Assembly: GCA_937957845.1 (NCBI GenBank)
Contig: CALGOD010000082.1
Span: forward strand, 1 to 20,701
DNA: 20,701 nt
Direction: 5' to 3'
Source: an uncultured Nocardiopsis sp.
Lineage (GTDB): Bacteria; Actinomycetota; Actinomycetes; Streptosporangiales; Streptosporangiaceae
Part shown: positions 1 to 6,873 of the stretch, one piece after another
Layout: every line of letters begins with the position of its first letter
How positions within the stretch are numbered: the stretch's first letter is position 1
Position numbers and translations under genes: made by a program
Notes under the pieces: generated by a model
Told to the model about the DNA's origin: nothing
The model's database searches: none
What the model saw: the letters and a program-made list of their open reading frames with translations, nothing else

Positions 1-65
1 ACCCTCCCCAGGACCCCGAGGACCTCGTACGTATCGGCCCTCTCGGACCCAAGCCGCAAGGGTGA
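1..65 (+). CDS. ectA: L-2,4-diaminobutyrate acetyltransferase, C-terminal tail (partial)
   Basis: Frame 3 is open from the left edge to a TGA at 63-65 and ends in the residues LVRIGPLGPKPQG. The gene lies immediately upstream of ectB and ectC, and ectA is the usual first gene of the ectABC operon, so this is most likely the end of EctA, which acetylates diaminobutyrate at N4. Only about 20 codons are visible and none of the GNAT acetyltransferase fold can be checked, so the identification rests on position. The stop codon overlaps a possible GTG start of the next frame at 62. Confidence 0.55.
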   Translation, partial: PPQDPEDLVRIGPLGPKPQG

Positions 66-151
66 CCGAACCATCGTCACCGGAACCATCCACTCACCCC
101 ATCGTCCAAGCCTTGAGCCCACGAACCTGGGGAAAGGAACCACAGAACACC

Positions 152-1417
152 ATGGAGACCTTCCAGCGCCTGGAGTCCGAAGTCCGCGGATACTGCCGGA
201 ACTGGCCGGTCGTGTTCGACAAGGCCGTAGGAAGTCACGTCTACGACGAGTCCGGTAAGGCCTACCTGGACTTCTTCGCGGGGGCCGGCTCGCTCAACTA
301 CGGGCACAACAACCCGGAGCTGAAGAGCTCGCTCATCGAATACCTGACCGACGATCGGATAGTCCACAGCCTCGACGCCTACAGCGTGGCCAAACGCGAC
401 TTCCTGAAGACCTTCGACGAGGTCGTCCTCAAACCCCGGAACCTGGACTACAAGGTCCAGTTCCCCGGCCCCGCGGGCAACAACGCGGTCGAGGCCGCGC
501 TGAAGCTGGCCCGCAAGTACACCGGCCGCGAGACCATCGTCAACTTCACCAACGGCTTCCACGGCATGACGCTGGGGGCCTTGGCGGTCACCGGCAACTC
601 GATGAAGCGCGGGGGAGCCGGCGTGCCGCTGGGTCACGTCGCCACGATGCCGTTCGACAACTACCTGGACGGCAGGACGCCGGACTTCCTGTGGCTGCGC
701 AGCCTGCTGGACGACAGCGGCAGTGGGCTGGACAAGCCCGCCGCCGTGATCGTCGAGACGGTCCAGGGCGAGGGCGGCATCAACGCGGCCAGCGCCCAGT
801 GGCTTCGTGAACTCTCGGACCTGTGCCGTGAGTACGAGATCCTCATGATCGTCGACGACATCCAGATGGGCTGTGGTCGTACCGGTGGCTTCTTCAGCTT
901 CGAGGAGGCCGGGATCACCCCGGACATCGTCACGCTGTCCAAGTCCATCAGCGGTTACGGCCTGCCCATGGCCCTCACCCTGTTCAAGCGTGAGCTGGAC
1001 GTGTGGGAGCCGGGCGAGCACAACGGCACCTTCCGCGGGTTCAACCCGGCGATGGTGACCGGTGCCGAGGCGCTGCGCCGCTACTGGAAGGACTCCTCGT
1101 TCGCCGACGCCACCAAGGCCAAGGGCCACATGGTCGCCGCCCGTCTGGCCGAGATCGCCGCCGAGCACGCCGAGTTCGGTGCGCACGTGCGCGGTCGTGG
1201 CCTGGCCCTGGGCCTGGCCTTCGAGCAGGCCGACATCGCCAAGCGGGTCGCCGCCGAGTCCTTCGACAGGGGCCTGCTCCTGGAGACCTCCGGTCCCGAG
1301 GACGAGGTGGCCAAGCTCCTGCCGCCGCTGACCATCAGTGAGGAAGAACTCACGCTCGGACTTGACATCATGGCTGACGCGGCCCGTGCCGCGGTCAAGG
1401 TGGCACAGCCCGCCTAG
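152..1417 (+). CDS. ectB: L-2,4-diaminobutyrate:2-oxoglutarate transaminase (ectoine synthesis)
   Basis: Class III PLP-dependent aminotransferase that makes L-2,4-diaminobutyrate from aspartate semialdehyde with glutamate as amino donor, the first committed step to ectoine in the cytoplasm. The protein from ATG 152 has 421 residues, the usual EctB length. Visible motifs are the ETFQRLESEVRGYCR start typical of EctB, a phosphate/cofactor loop GPAGNNAVEAALKLAR, the PLP-ring aspartates in VDDIQMGCGRTG (about residues 235-236) and the Schiff-base lysine in TLSKSISGYG (about K264). The same frame stays open back to a GTG at 62 that overlaps the ectA stop as GTGA. I prefer ATG 152 because the extra 30 residues are low-complexity and not EctB-like, and AAAGGA lies at 133-138. 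Only the start is uncertain; the identity is secure. Confidence 0.95.
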   Translation: METFQRLESEVRGYCRNWPVVFDKAVGSHVYDESGKAYLDFFAGAGSLNYGHNNPELKSSLIEYLTDDRIVHSLDAYSVAKRDFLKTFDEVVLKPRNLDYKVQFPGPAGNNAVEAALKLARKYTGRETIVNFTNGFHGMTLGALAVTGNSMKRGGAGVPLGHVATMPFDNYLDGRTPDFLWLRSLLDDSGSGLDKPAAVIVETVQGEGGINAASAQWLRELSDLCREYEILMIVDDIQMGCGRTGGFFSFEEAGITPDIVTLSKSISGYGLPMALTLFKRELDVWEPGEHNGTFRGFNPAMVTGAEALRRYWKDSSFADATKAKGHMVAARLAEIAAEHAEFGAHVRGRGLALGLAFEQADIAKRVAAESFDRGLLLETSGPEDEVAKLLPPLTISEEELTLGLDIMADAARAAVKVAQPA

Positions 1418-1495
1418 GAACCCTCCGACGAGGAGGTTCCGCACCCACGCGGTACGGGGCCGGACGGCGATCCCTCCGGGGGCCGTCCGGCCCCG
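1417..1495 (+). other. Two intercistronic hairpins between ectB and ectC
   Basis: Immediately at the ectB stop, GGAACC(C)TCC (1417-1426) pairs with GGAGGTTCC (1432-1440), with one bulged C. A second hairpin has a perfect 14-bp stem, 1455-1468 with 1482-1495, closing a 13-nt loop. Together they fill most of the 129-bp gap. Neither is followed by a U-tract. Because ectC must be expressed with ectB, they may act as partial terminators or as RNA-stability elements that set the EctB:EctC ratio; that role is inference. Confidence 0.6.
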
Positions 1496-1546
1496 CCCCG
1501 TGTCGCACCACCACAGGAGCGCCCCAGGGCGCGTAAGGAGAGACCA

Positions 1547-1960
1547 TTGATCGTTCGCAGCCTGGACGAGGTCAACGACACCGACGCCGACATCAAGACG
1601 CCGACCTGGCGCAGCCGCAGGGTCATCCTCGCGAAGGAGAAGGTGGGCTTCTCCTTCCACGAGACCGTCCTGTACGCGGGCACGGAGACCACCATGTGGT
1701 ACGCCAACCACATCGAGCTCGTGCACTGCATCGAGGGCGAGGCCGAGCTGACCAACGAGGAGACGGGGGAGAAGCACATCATCACCCCGGGCACCCTCTA
1801 CCTGCTCGACGGTCACGAGAGGCACACCGTCCGCCCGAAGACGGACTTCCGGGTGCTGTGCGTGTTCAACCCGCCCGTCACCGGCCGCGAGGTCCACGAC
1901 GAGAACGGCGTCTACCCGCTCATCGTCGAGGACGAGGAGTCCACGGGCTCCCCGGCCTAA
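1547..1960 (+). CDS. ectC: Ectoine synthase
   Basis: Cupin-fold ectoine synthase that cyclises N-gamma-acetyl-diaminobutyrate to ectoine, the last step of the pathway. The 137-residue product is the normal length. Numbered from the TTG at 1547, residues W21, R25, T40, Y52, E57, Y85 and H93 fall at the same numbers as the active-site and iron-binding positions described for Paenibacillus lautus EctC (iron ligands E57, Y85, H93); this comparison is from memory. The start is the rare codon TTG, chosen because AAGGAG (1535-1540) lies 6 nt upstream and the register of conserved residues fits. The gene follows ectB in the same direction after a hairpin-rich gap and is followed about 150 bp later by a strong terminator. 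No ectD follows it. Confidence 0.96.
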   Translation: MIVRSLDEVNDTDADIKTPTWRSRRVILAKEKVGFSFHETVLYAGTETTMWYANHIELVHCIEGEAELTNEETGEKHIITPGTLYLLDGHERHTVRPKTDFRVLCVFNPPVTGREVHDENGVYPLIVEDEESTGSPA

Positions 1961-2108
1961 ATCCCGCGCGGCGGTGTTCCGGAGGACCGTGGACGGTTCG
2001 CCGGGCAGGGGCCTGCGGGTCGCCGCGGAGTCGCGCGCTCCCGCTCGCGGGACGCCCGGAGCGGCGGAGCCGACCCCCCGAACCACCGCTCGGACGATGT
2101 CCCTGACA

Positions 2109-2160
2109 GGGCTCCGTGGTGGCGCTCCCTCCTGACGGAGGGGACGTCACCGCGGAGCCC
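2109..2160 (+). terminator. Long-stem terminator of the ectoine biosynthetic operon
   Basis: Arms 2109-2132 and 2137-2160 form a 24-bp stem (one mismatch, three G-U wobbles) around the loop TGAC. The outer eight pairs, GGGCTCCG/CGGAGCCC, are perfect. There is no U-tract, as is common for actinobacterial intrinsic terminators. It lies 148 bp after the ectC stop and separates ectABC from the importer genes. Confidence 0.8.
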
Positions 2161-2353
2161 TTCGTGTCCGCTCACCCACCATGCGGGCCACGGCCGTCAC
2201 GACACGACGGACCGGCGTTGACGGTGATTTCCGGAAGGCACGCCGTGAACTTTCATGCCGGCGCCCCAGTGTGACGGGATACTGAACCCAGGGTCACGAG
2301 CCACAGGTAACACGCCTGAGCAGGCCAAAGACCCGATCACTCAAGAGCTGCAC

Positions 2354-2373
2354 GTGCATAACCAGTGCATAAC
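2354..2373 (+). repeat. Direct repeat GTGCATAAC x2, 11-bp period
   Basis: GTGCATAAC occurs at 2354-2362 and again at 2365-2373, separated by CA, so the copies are in phase on one face of the helix. They sit in the lower-GC part of the ehuB upstream region, about 170 bp before the start codon. Such spacing suits a DNA-binding protein that binds as a head-to-tail dimer. The protein is not known. Confidence 0.6.
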
Positions 2374-2461
2374 GGACCAAACGTGTCTCGTTACTGCGGA
2401 GTGTGCAAGGGGAGGGAGACCCCCGTACCAGGCCGCCGTTCCTTGACCCGGCGGTGGCCAC

Positions 2462-2484
2462 GGCCGCGGCTTCGCGCCGCGGCC
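2462..2484 (+). promoter_or_regulatory. GC-rich hairpin in the probable ehuB leader
   Basis: GGCCGCGGC (2462-2470) pairs perfectly with GCCGCGGCC (2476-2484) around the loop TTCGC. It ends 54 nt before the ehuB start codon, so it would lie in the 5' untranslated region if transcription starts in the lower-GC region upstream. It could be an attenuator or a stability element; no known riboswitch class was recognised. Confidence 0.5.
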
Positions 2485-2538
2485 CGCCCACACCAGGCGC
2501 CCCCCATTCGAATCTCGCGAGTCTTTCGAGGAGCAGTC

Positions 2539-3465
2539 GTGAAGAAACAGGTACCAGCAGCACGCCGTGGAACCTGGGGCCGCCGAGACGCCTTCCGTCT
2601 GGGAGGCGTGGGGCTGGCCACCCTCGGCCTGGCGGCCTGCAGCCGTGTCGACGGCGGAGGCGGGGGAGGTGACGGTGAGGCGAGCGGATCGACCCTGGAG
2701 CGTCTGCGCGAGCAGGGCTTCGTGGCCGTGGGTCTGGCCAACGAGATCCCCTTCGGCTTCGTGGACGGCGAGGGCAACCCCGCCGGGCAGTCCCCGGCCG
2801 TGGCCCAGGCCGTCTTCGAGGAGCTCGGTGTTCCCGAGATCCAGGCCTCCTCCGTGAGCTGGGACGGCCTCATCCCGGGTCTCAACGCCAACAGGTTCGA
2901 CGTCATCGCCGCCGGTGTGTTCATCACCCCCGAGCGCTGTGAACAGGTCGCCTTCAGCGAGCCCACCGCGACCTCGCCCGAGGCCTTCCTCGTCGCCGAG
3001 GGCAATCCGCACAACATCCAGCACTTCACGGACTTCGTCGACAACCCCGACATCAAACTCGCCGTGCTCAACGCCTCCGTCGAGCAGAGCTACGCCGAGC
3101 ACTTCGAGGTTCCGAGCGGCCAGCTGGAGTTGATCCCGGACCAGACCACCGGCTACGAGCTGTTGGAGGCGGGGCGCGTCGACGCGATCTCCATGCTGAA
3201 CGTGTCCCACCAGTTCCTCCTGCAGGAGCGCGGCGGTGACTTCGAGGTCACCGAGCCCTTCTACCCCGAGATCGACGGCAAGGAGGAGAAGGGTTGGGGC
3301 GGCCTGTGCGTCCGCCAGCAGGACACCGAGCTGTTGGACGAGATCAACCGGGTGATCGCCGAGTTCAAGGAGAGCGGACGCCTCCTGGAACTGGGTGAGG
3401 AGTGGGGCTTCACCGAGGCCGACCTGCCCGACGAGAAGACCACAGCCGAACTCTGCGAGGGATGA
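2539..3465 (+). CDS. ehuB: Ectoine/hydroxyectoine ABC importer, substrate-binding lipoprotein
   Basis: Extracellular solute-binding protein (family 3, amino-acid type) that captures ectoine for the EhuCD/EhuA channel. The 308-residue product starts at GTG 2539, 5 nt after GAGGAG. It carries a lipoprotein signal with lipobox LAAC (acylated C34) preceded by RRDAF, a relaxed twin-arginine pattern, so Tat export is possible. The pocket pattern fits the published Sinorhizobium EhuB site from memory: E and F in ANEIPF, an aromatic W in SWDGL where Tyr60 would lie, then F and R in VFITPER at the spacing of Phe80 and Arg85. Three aromatics plus one arginine for a zwitterionic carboxylate supports ectoine over ordinary amino acids. 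The adjacent ectoine synthesis genes strengthen the call. The longer frame back to 2365 is not preferred because it would put the signal peptide inside the protein. Confidence 0.88.
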   Translation: MKKQVPAARRGTWGRRDAFRLGGVGLATLGLAACSRVDGGGGGGDGEASGSTLERLREQGFVAVGLANEIPFGFVDGEGNPAGQSPAVAQAVFEELGVPEIQASSVSWDGLIPGLNANRFDVIAAGVFITPERCEQVAFSEPTATSPEAFLVAEGNPHNIQHFTDFVDNPDIKLAVLNASVEQSYAEHFEVPSGQLELIPDQTTGYELLEAGRVDAISMLNVSHQFLLQERGGDFEVTEPFYPEIDGKEEKGWGGLCVRQQDTELLDEINRVIAEFKESGRLLELGEEWGFTEADLPDEKTTAELCEG

Positions 3466-3472
3466 GCCCGCA

Positions 3473-4198
3473 GTGGACTTCCTGATCCAGCGACTGCCGC
3501 TCTACCTCGACGGCGCGTGGGTCACCATCCAGCTCACCATCGGCGGAAGCGCCCTGGCCTTCGTCCTGGCCATGGTCTTCGGGATCATGGGAACGATCCG
3601 GCACTGGTTGCCCCGGGCCGTCGCCACGGTCTACGTGGAGGTGTTCCGGGGCATCGCCGCCCTGGTGCTGATGTTCTGGATGGCGTTCGCCCTGCCGCAG
3701 CTGACCGGCTACCAACTGGACGACAGATTCGCCGCGATCATCGCCCTGGGCCTCAACGTGGGGGCCTATGGCGCCGAGGTCGTGCGGTCGTCCATCAACG
3801 CCGTGCCCAAGGAACAGGTCGAGGCGACCGTCGCGCTGAACTTCTCCTGGTTCCAGAGACTCCGTCTCGTGGTGCTGCCCCAGGCGTGGGCGCAGATGCT
3901 GCCCACGTTCGGCAACCTCGTCATCGAGCTGATGAAGGCGACCGCGGTCGCCTACCTCATCGGCGTGGCCGACCTGACGGCCGTCGCCCAGCAGATGCGC
4001 CAGGCCACGGGTGAGACGGTGATCGCCTTCATCGGAGCCTTCATCCTCTACTACCTGATCGCGCAGGTGCTGATCCTCGGTATGCGGTTGCTCGAACGCC
4101 GCGCCAACCGGAAGCTGGGCAGGATCCCGCCCGGTGGCACCGGCCTGCTGGCCCTCCTGCGTCCTCCGGCGGTCAACACCAAGGCGGGGGTGGCCTAG
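3473..4198 (+). CDS. ehuC: Ectoine/hydroxyectoine ABC importer, permease 1
   Basis: Polytopic inner-membrane subunit of a polar-amino-acid-type importer (HisM/GlnP family). The 241-residue product has about five membrane segments beginning at LTIGGSALAFVLAMVFGIMG. The coupling loop contains VEATVALNFSWFQRLRLVVL followed by PQAW, the EAA motif that docks on the ATPase. GTG 3473 is chosen because GAGGGA (3457-3462) lies upstream and the frame then begins DFLIQRLPLYLDGAWVTIQL, a normal family start; it begins only 8 nt after the ehuB stop. The frame also runs upstream through the end of ehuB, which is coincidental. It pairs with the next permease to form the heterodimeric pore. Confidence 0.88.
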   Translation: MDFLIQRLPLYLDGAWVTIQLTIGGSALAFVLAMVFGIMGTIRHWLPRAVATVYVEVFRGIAALVLMFWMAFALPQLTGYQLDDRFAAIIALGLNVGAYGAEVVRSSINAVPKEQVEATVALNFSWFQRLRLVVLPQAWAQMLPTFGNLVIELMKATAVAYLIGVADLTAVAQQMRQATGETVIAFIGAFILYYLIAQVLILGMRLLERRANRKLGRIPPGGTGLLALLRPPAVNTKAGVA

Positions 4199-4200
4199 TC

Positions 4201-4839
4201 ATGTTCTGGGACTTCCAGTGGACCTTCGAGGTCCTGCCGGACCTGTTGAGGGGCCTGGGCGTGACCATCCAGGTCACCGTGGTCGGTTACCTGATCGCGC
4301 TGATCCTGGGGTTGTTGATCGCCATGGCCCGACGGGTCCCGGTCTTCGGCGCCGTCCTGCACGCCGTCATGGAGTTCATCCGGACGACTCCGCTGATCAT
4401 CCAACTGGTGTTCGTCTTCCTCCTGGCCCCCTCCACCGTCTCGGGACTGACCGTGGGGATCATCGTCATCGGTGTGCACTACTCGGCCTACACCGCGGAG
4501 GTGTACCGTTCGGGCATCGAGGGCGTGGCCAAGGGTCAGTGGGAGGCGGCACGGGCGCTGAGTCTTCCGGGGCGTCGCACCTGGGGCGCCATCGTGCTTC
4601 CCCAGGCCATCCGCAAGGTCATCCCCGCACTGGGCAACTACCTCATCGCGATGTTCAAGGACACCCCCCTTCTTCTGGCGATCGGTGTGACCGAACTGCT
4701 CACCGAGGCCCAACGCGTTGGTAGCGCGAGTTTCCGCATCGTGGAGGCCTACACCGCGGTGGGACTGCTGTTCCTGCTGGTGAGTGTTCCCTCCGCCATC
4801 CTCATCCGACGACTGGAGCGACGCTATGCCGCCGTCTGA
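4201..4839 (+). CDS. ehuD: Ectoine/hydroxyectoine ABC importer, permease 2
   Basis: Second membrane subunit, 212 residues, with the same fold as the preceding gene and about five membrane segments. The family motif EFIRTTPLIIQLVFVFLL near residues 60-77 and the EAA loop GQWEAARALSLPGRRTWGAI followed by VLPQA are clear. The ATG at 4201 follows the ehuC stop by only 2 nt, and the 3' end overlaps the start of the ATPase gene by 14 bp, so the cassette is very likely translated as one coupled message. Confidence 0.88.
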   Translation: MFWDFQWTFEVLPDLLRGLGVTIQVTVVGYLIALILGLLIAMARRVPVFGAVLHAVMEFIRTTPLIIQLVFVFLLAPSTVSGLTVGIIVIGVHYSAYTAEVYRSGIEGVAKGQWEAARALSLPGRRTWGAIVLPQAIRKVIPALGNYLIAMFKDTPLLLAIGVTELLTEAQRVGSASFRIVEAYTAVGLLFLLVSVPSAILIRRLERRYAAV

Positions 4840-5659
4840 TATCCCGGCCACCGAGGGACCTCAGGGCGTCGGGGGCGAGTCCAAGGATCAGCCCCTGATC
4901 GTCTTCGACCAGGTGGTGAAGCGCTTCGGCGACCTCACCGTGCTCGACCACCTCGACTTCTCCGTCGCCCCGGGGGAGCGGGTCACCCTCATCGGTCCCA
5001 GCGGTTCGGGCAAGACCACGATCCTGCGCCTGCTGATGACCCTGGAGAAGGTCACCGAGGGCTGTATCTGGGTGGGAGGCGAGCCCTACAGTCACACGAT
5101 GCGGGGCGGACAGCTGACCCCGGCCGGCGAGGGCTACCTGCGTGAGCGCCGTAAGCGTGTCGGCATGGTCTTCCAGCAGTTCAATCTTTTCCCGAACATG
5201 ACCGTCCGGCAGAACATCATCGAGGCGCCCGTGCACGTGCTGGGCACCTCCAAGGCCGAGGCCAACGCCCGTGCGGTGGAGTTGCTGGACATGGTCGGCC
5301 TCGGTGACAAGATCGACGCCCACCCCACCCAGCTCTCGGGCGGTCAGCAGCAGCGTGTGGCGATCGCCCGCGCACTGGCCATGCAGCCGGAGATCCTGCT
5401 GCTGGACGAGGTCACCTCGGCTCTGGACCCGGAGCTCGTGGCCGGTGTCCTGGACGTACTGCGCGAGATCGCCGAGACCACGGACATCACCATGTTGTGC
5501 GTGACCCACGAGATGGGCTTCGCCCGCGACGTGTCGCACCGGGTGCTCATGTTCGACCAGGGTCAGATCGCCGAGGAGGGGCCGCCGGAACAGATCTTCG
5601 GTGAGCCGAGGGAGGAACGGACCAAGTCCTTCCTGCGCTCGGTCCTGAACAACGGATAG
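4826..5659 (+). CDS. ehuA: Ectoine/hydroxyectoine ABC importer, ATP-binding subunit
   Basis: Cytoplasmic ATPase that energises uptake, 277 residues. In order it shows Walker A GPSGSGKTT (57-65), a Q-loop in VFQQFNLFPNM, the signature LSGGQQQRVAIARALA, Walker B ILLLDEVTSALDPE and the switch histidine in CVTHEMGFARDV, all intact. ATG 4826 has GGAG at 4815-4818 and lies inside the end of ehuD. The first 20 or so residues are a Pro/Gly-rich extension before the usual LIVFDQVVKRFG start. The gene is last in the cassette and is followed 21 bp later by a perfect hairpin. Gene order here is ehuBCDA, whereas Sinorhizobium has ehuABCD (recalled). Confidence 0.9.
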   Translation: MPPSDIPATEGPQGVGGESKDQPLIVFDQVVKRFGDLTVLDHLDFSVAPGERVTLIGPSGSGKTTILRLLMTLEKVTEGCIWVGGEPYSHTMRGGQLTPAGEGYLRERRKRVGMVFQQFNLFPNMTVRQNIIEAPVHVLGTSKAEANARAVELLDMVGLGDKIDAHPTQLSGGQQQRVAIARALAMQPEILLLDEVTSALDPELVAGVLDVLREIAETTDITMLCVTHEMGFARDVSHRVLMFDQGQIAEEGPPEQIFGEPREERTKSFLRSVLNNG

Positions 5660-5680
5660 CGATCGTCACCGTTCCAGGTC

Positions 5681-5712
5681 CGTCGGGGCCGCCCTCTGGG
5701 GCGGCCCCGACG
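5681..5712 (+). terminator. Terminator of the ehu operon
   Basis: A perfect 13-bp stem, CGTCGGGGCCGCC (5681-5693) with GGCGGCCCCGACG (5700-5712), closes the loop CTCTGG. It begins 21 bp after the ehuA stop and has no U-tract. Confidence 0.85.
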
Positions 5713-5738
5713 CCTTGGGGAGGGCCCTGAGGCGAATG

Positions 5739-5756
5739 ACGACATACCGTAGTCGT
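5739..5756 (+). promoter_or_regulatory. Candidate operator in the promoter region of the CPBP gene
   Basis: ACGAC (5739-5743) and GTCGT (5752-5756) form an inverted repeat with an 8-bp centre; with flanks the half-sites are TGACGAC and TAACGAC. It is followed by a locally AT-rich tract (5756-5776) where -10-like TTAGAT and TAGTAT occur about 40-60 bp before the gene start. This is the only marked AT-rich patch between 5660 and 6750 and is probably the promoter. Confidence 0.4.
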
Positions 5757-5815
5757 TAGATAGCTCTTAGTATTACCTTGGGCAGAATGAGAGTTCCGAG
5801 ACAAGGGGGACTCTT

Positions 5816-6754
5816 GTGACCATGGTGCGAAGATGGGGGCTCACTCTGTGGGTGCTGTCCGCCGTCCTGCTCTTCATGGTGTCGATGCTCACGCACCCCA
5901 TGCTGCGCGCAGACGTCTTGAGTGGCTCGGGGATCCTCCTCCTGCTCGCCTGGACACCGATGCTGATGGGCGGTGTCCTGACGTGGATCCTGGTCAGGAG
6001 CTTCGGCGACCGCGACCGGTTGGACCGCCGCCTGACCCAGGCGATGGACGGTCACCCCATCAAGCGCGAACTGGCCTGGCTCATCCTGTTCCTGGTGTGC
6101 TTCGTGCTGGCCGTGGCGCTGTTGGCGTTGTTCTTCCGCTCCTACGGCGCCCAGATGGGAGCCGCCGACCTGGCCATGGCCGCCTCCCTGGTGGCCAGAC
6201 TGCTGTTCCTGTTCACTCTGCCGTTACTGGTCATGGACCGCTCGGGGATCACGGTGGAGGGAAAGGGGACGGCCATGCCCACGATCGCCCTGAAGGTGTC
6301 CGAACCCTGGCGTTGGCTCGGACTGGTGCCCATCGCGCTCTCCCTGGGCCTGATCGGTTATCTGACCTTTCCGTACATCGGGCTTCCGGGCCCGTCCTTT
6401 CCCCTGGTGGGCTTCCTGCTCGCCTTCATCGTCATCGCCGTGTGCGAGGAGATCTTCTACCGCGGCATGGTGCAGTCCCGTATGGAGATACTCACGGGTC
6501 GTTGGGGCGGGATCGTGTCGACCTCGGTGATCTTCGCTCTGACCTACGCGGTCATCCAGCCCTATGACGCCGTCGCCCAACTGCCGGGGCCCGACCTGGT
6601 GTACCACGTCGGCCTCGCCCTTGTGACCTACGGCGTGGCCGGCCTGTTCTACGGCTACCTGTGGACGTGCTTTCGCAACACCTGGCTACAGGTCTCCATG
6701 CGTGTCGGCGTGTTCCTGGTCCTCATGCCCCCCGACCTGCAGGTCGGTCTTTGA
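5816..6754 (+). CDS. CPBP-fold intramembrane protein, probably protease-like with lost metal ligands
   Basis: A 312-residue membrane protein with about eight hydrophobic segments. The second half has the CPBP/Abi (Rce1-like) motif 1, EEIFYRG (E211, E212, R216). Motif 2, normally FxxxH, reads FALTY (240-244), with tyrosine in place of histidine, and the last motif, normally H with a nearby N, reads TWLQVSMRVG with no histidine. On present knowledge of the family this suggests reduced or absent metalloprotease activity, or a non-protease role; that is inference. GTG 5816 is chosen because AAGGGGGA (5803-5810) is 5 nt upstream; ATG 5822 is an alternative. It is a single gene between two hairpins. 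Confidence 0.75.
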   Translation: MTMVRRWGLTLWVLSAVLLFMVSMLTHPMLRADVLSGSGILLLLAWTPMLMGGVLTWILVRSFGDRDRLDRRLTQAMDGHPIKRELAWLILFLVCFVLAVALLALFFRSYGAQMGAADLAMAASLVARLLFLFTLPLLVMDRSGITVEGKGTAMPTIALKVSEPWRWLGLVPIALSLGLIGYLTFPYIGLPGPSFPLVGFLLAFIVIAVCEEIFYRGMVQSRMEILTGRWGGIVSTSVIFALTYAVIQPYDAVAQLPGPDLVYHVGLALVTYGVAGLFYGYLWTCFRNTWLQVSMRVGVFLVLMPPDLQVGL

Positions 6755-6778
6755 CACCCGCCGGGTGGGAGACCGGCC
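6742..6778 (+). terminator. Composite hairpin across the stop of the CPBP gene
   Basis: GGTCGGTCT (6742-6750) pairs with AGACCGGCC (6770-6778) with one G-U pair, enclosing a second hairpin CACCC-GCC-GGGTG (6755-6767). The TGA stop (6752-6754) lies in the loop region. It probably terminates the CPBP transcript. Confidence 0.6.
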
Positions 6779-6841
6779 CCGGCGCTCTCCGCGCCCGAGA
6801 ACGGGAAGGCGGGTGGCGCCCACCCGGTAGGGAGGGATGCG

Positions 6842-6866
6842 AAGGAGGTACCGGTCGGTGACATGA
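6842..6866 (+). promoter_or_regulatory. Strong SD with a two-codon ORF in front of the SRPBCC gene
   Basis: AAGGAGG (6842-6848) is a near-perfect Shine-Dalgarno sequence, but it is 25 nt from the SRPBCC ATG at 6874. At 9 nt it is instead well spaced for GTG ACA TGA (6858-6866), a start codon, one sense codon and a stop that ends 7 nt before ATG 6874. It may be chance, a minimal regulatory ORF, or a loading site for re-initiation. Confidence 0.3.
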
Positions 6867-6873
6867 TGCGGAC

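Larger units (their letters stand above)
1961..2538. other. Non-coding spacer between ectC and ehuB
   Basis: This 578-bp stretch has no convincing gene; open frames in it are short and shadow-like. It holds the ectC terminator (2109-2160), then a stretch of about 140 bp that is clearly less GC-rich than its surroundings (about 2240-2400) with paired GTGCATAAC repeats, then a GC-rich hairpin (2462-2484) and the ehuB ribosome-binding site. The ehu promoter should lie in the lower-GC part, but I cannot place -35/-10 boxes with confidence. GATACT at 2278-2283 is a possible -10. Confidence 0.6.

Noticed and set aside
77..2086. Long open frame of 669 codons on the minus strand
   Set aside because: It runs antisense through ectB and ectC and is a by-product of high third-position GC; composition is Gly/Val/Asp/Arg-rich with no domain, and the plus-strand genes are certain.
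2300..2400. GlnR-type nitrogen box (GTnAC-N6-GAAAC) upstream of ehuB
   Set aside because: GTAAC and GTCAC words occur, but no pair has the right spacing and second half-site.
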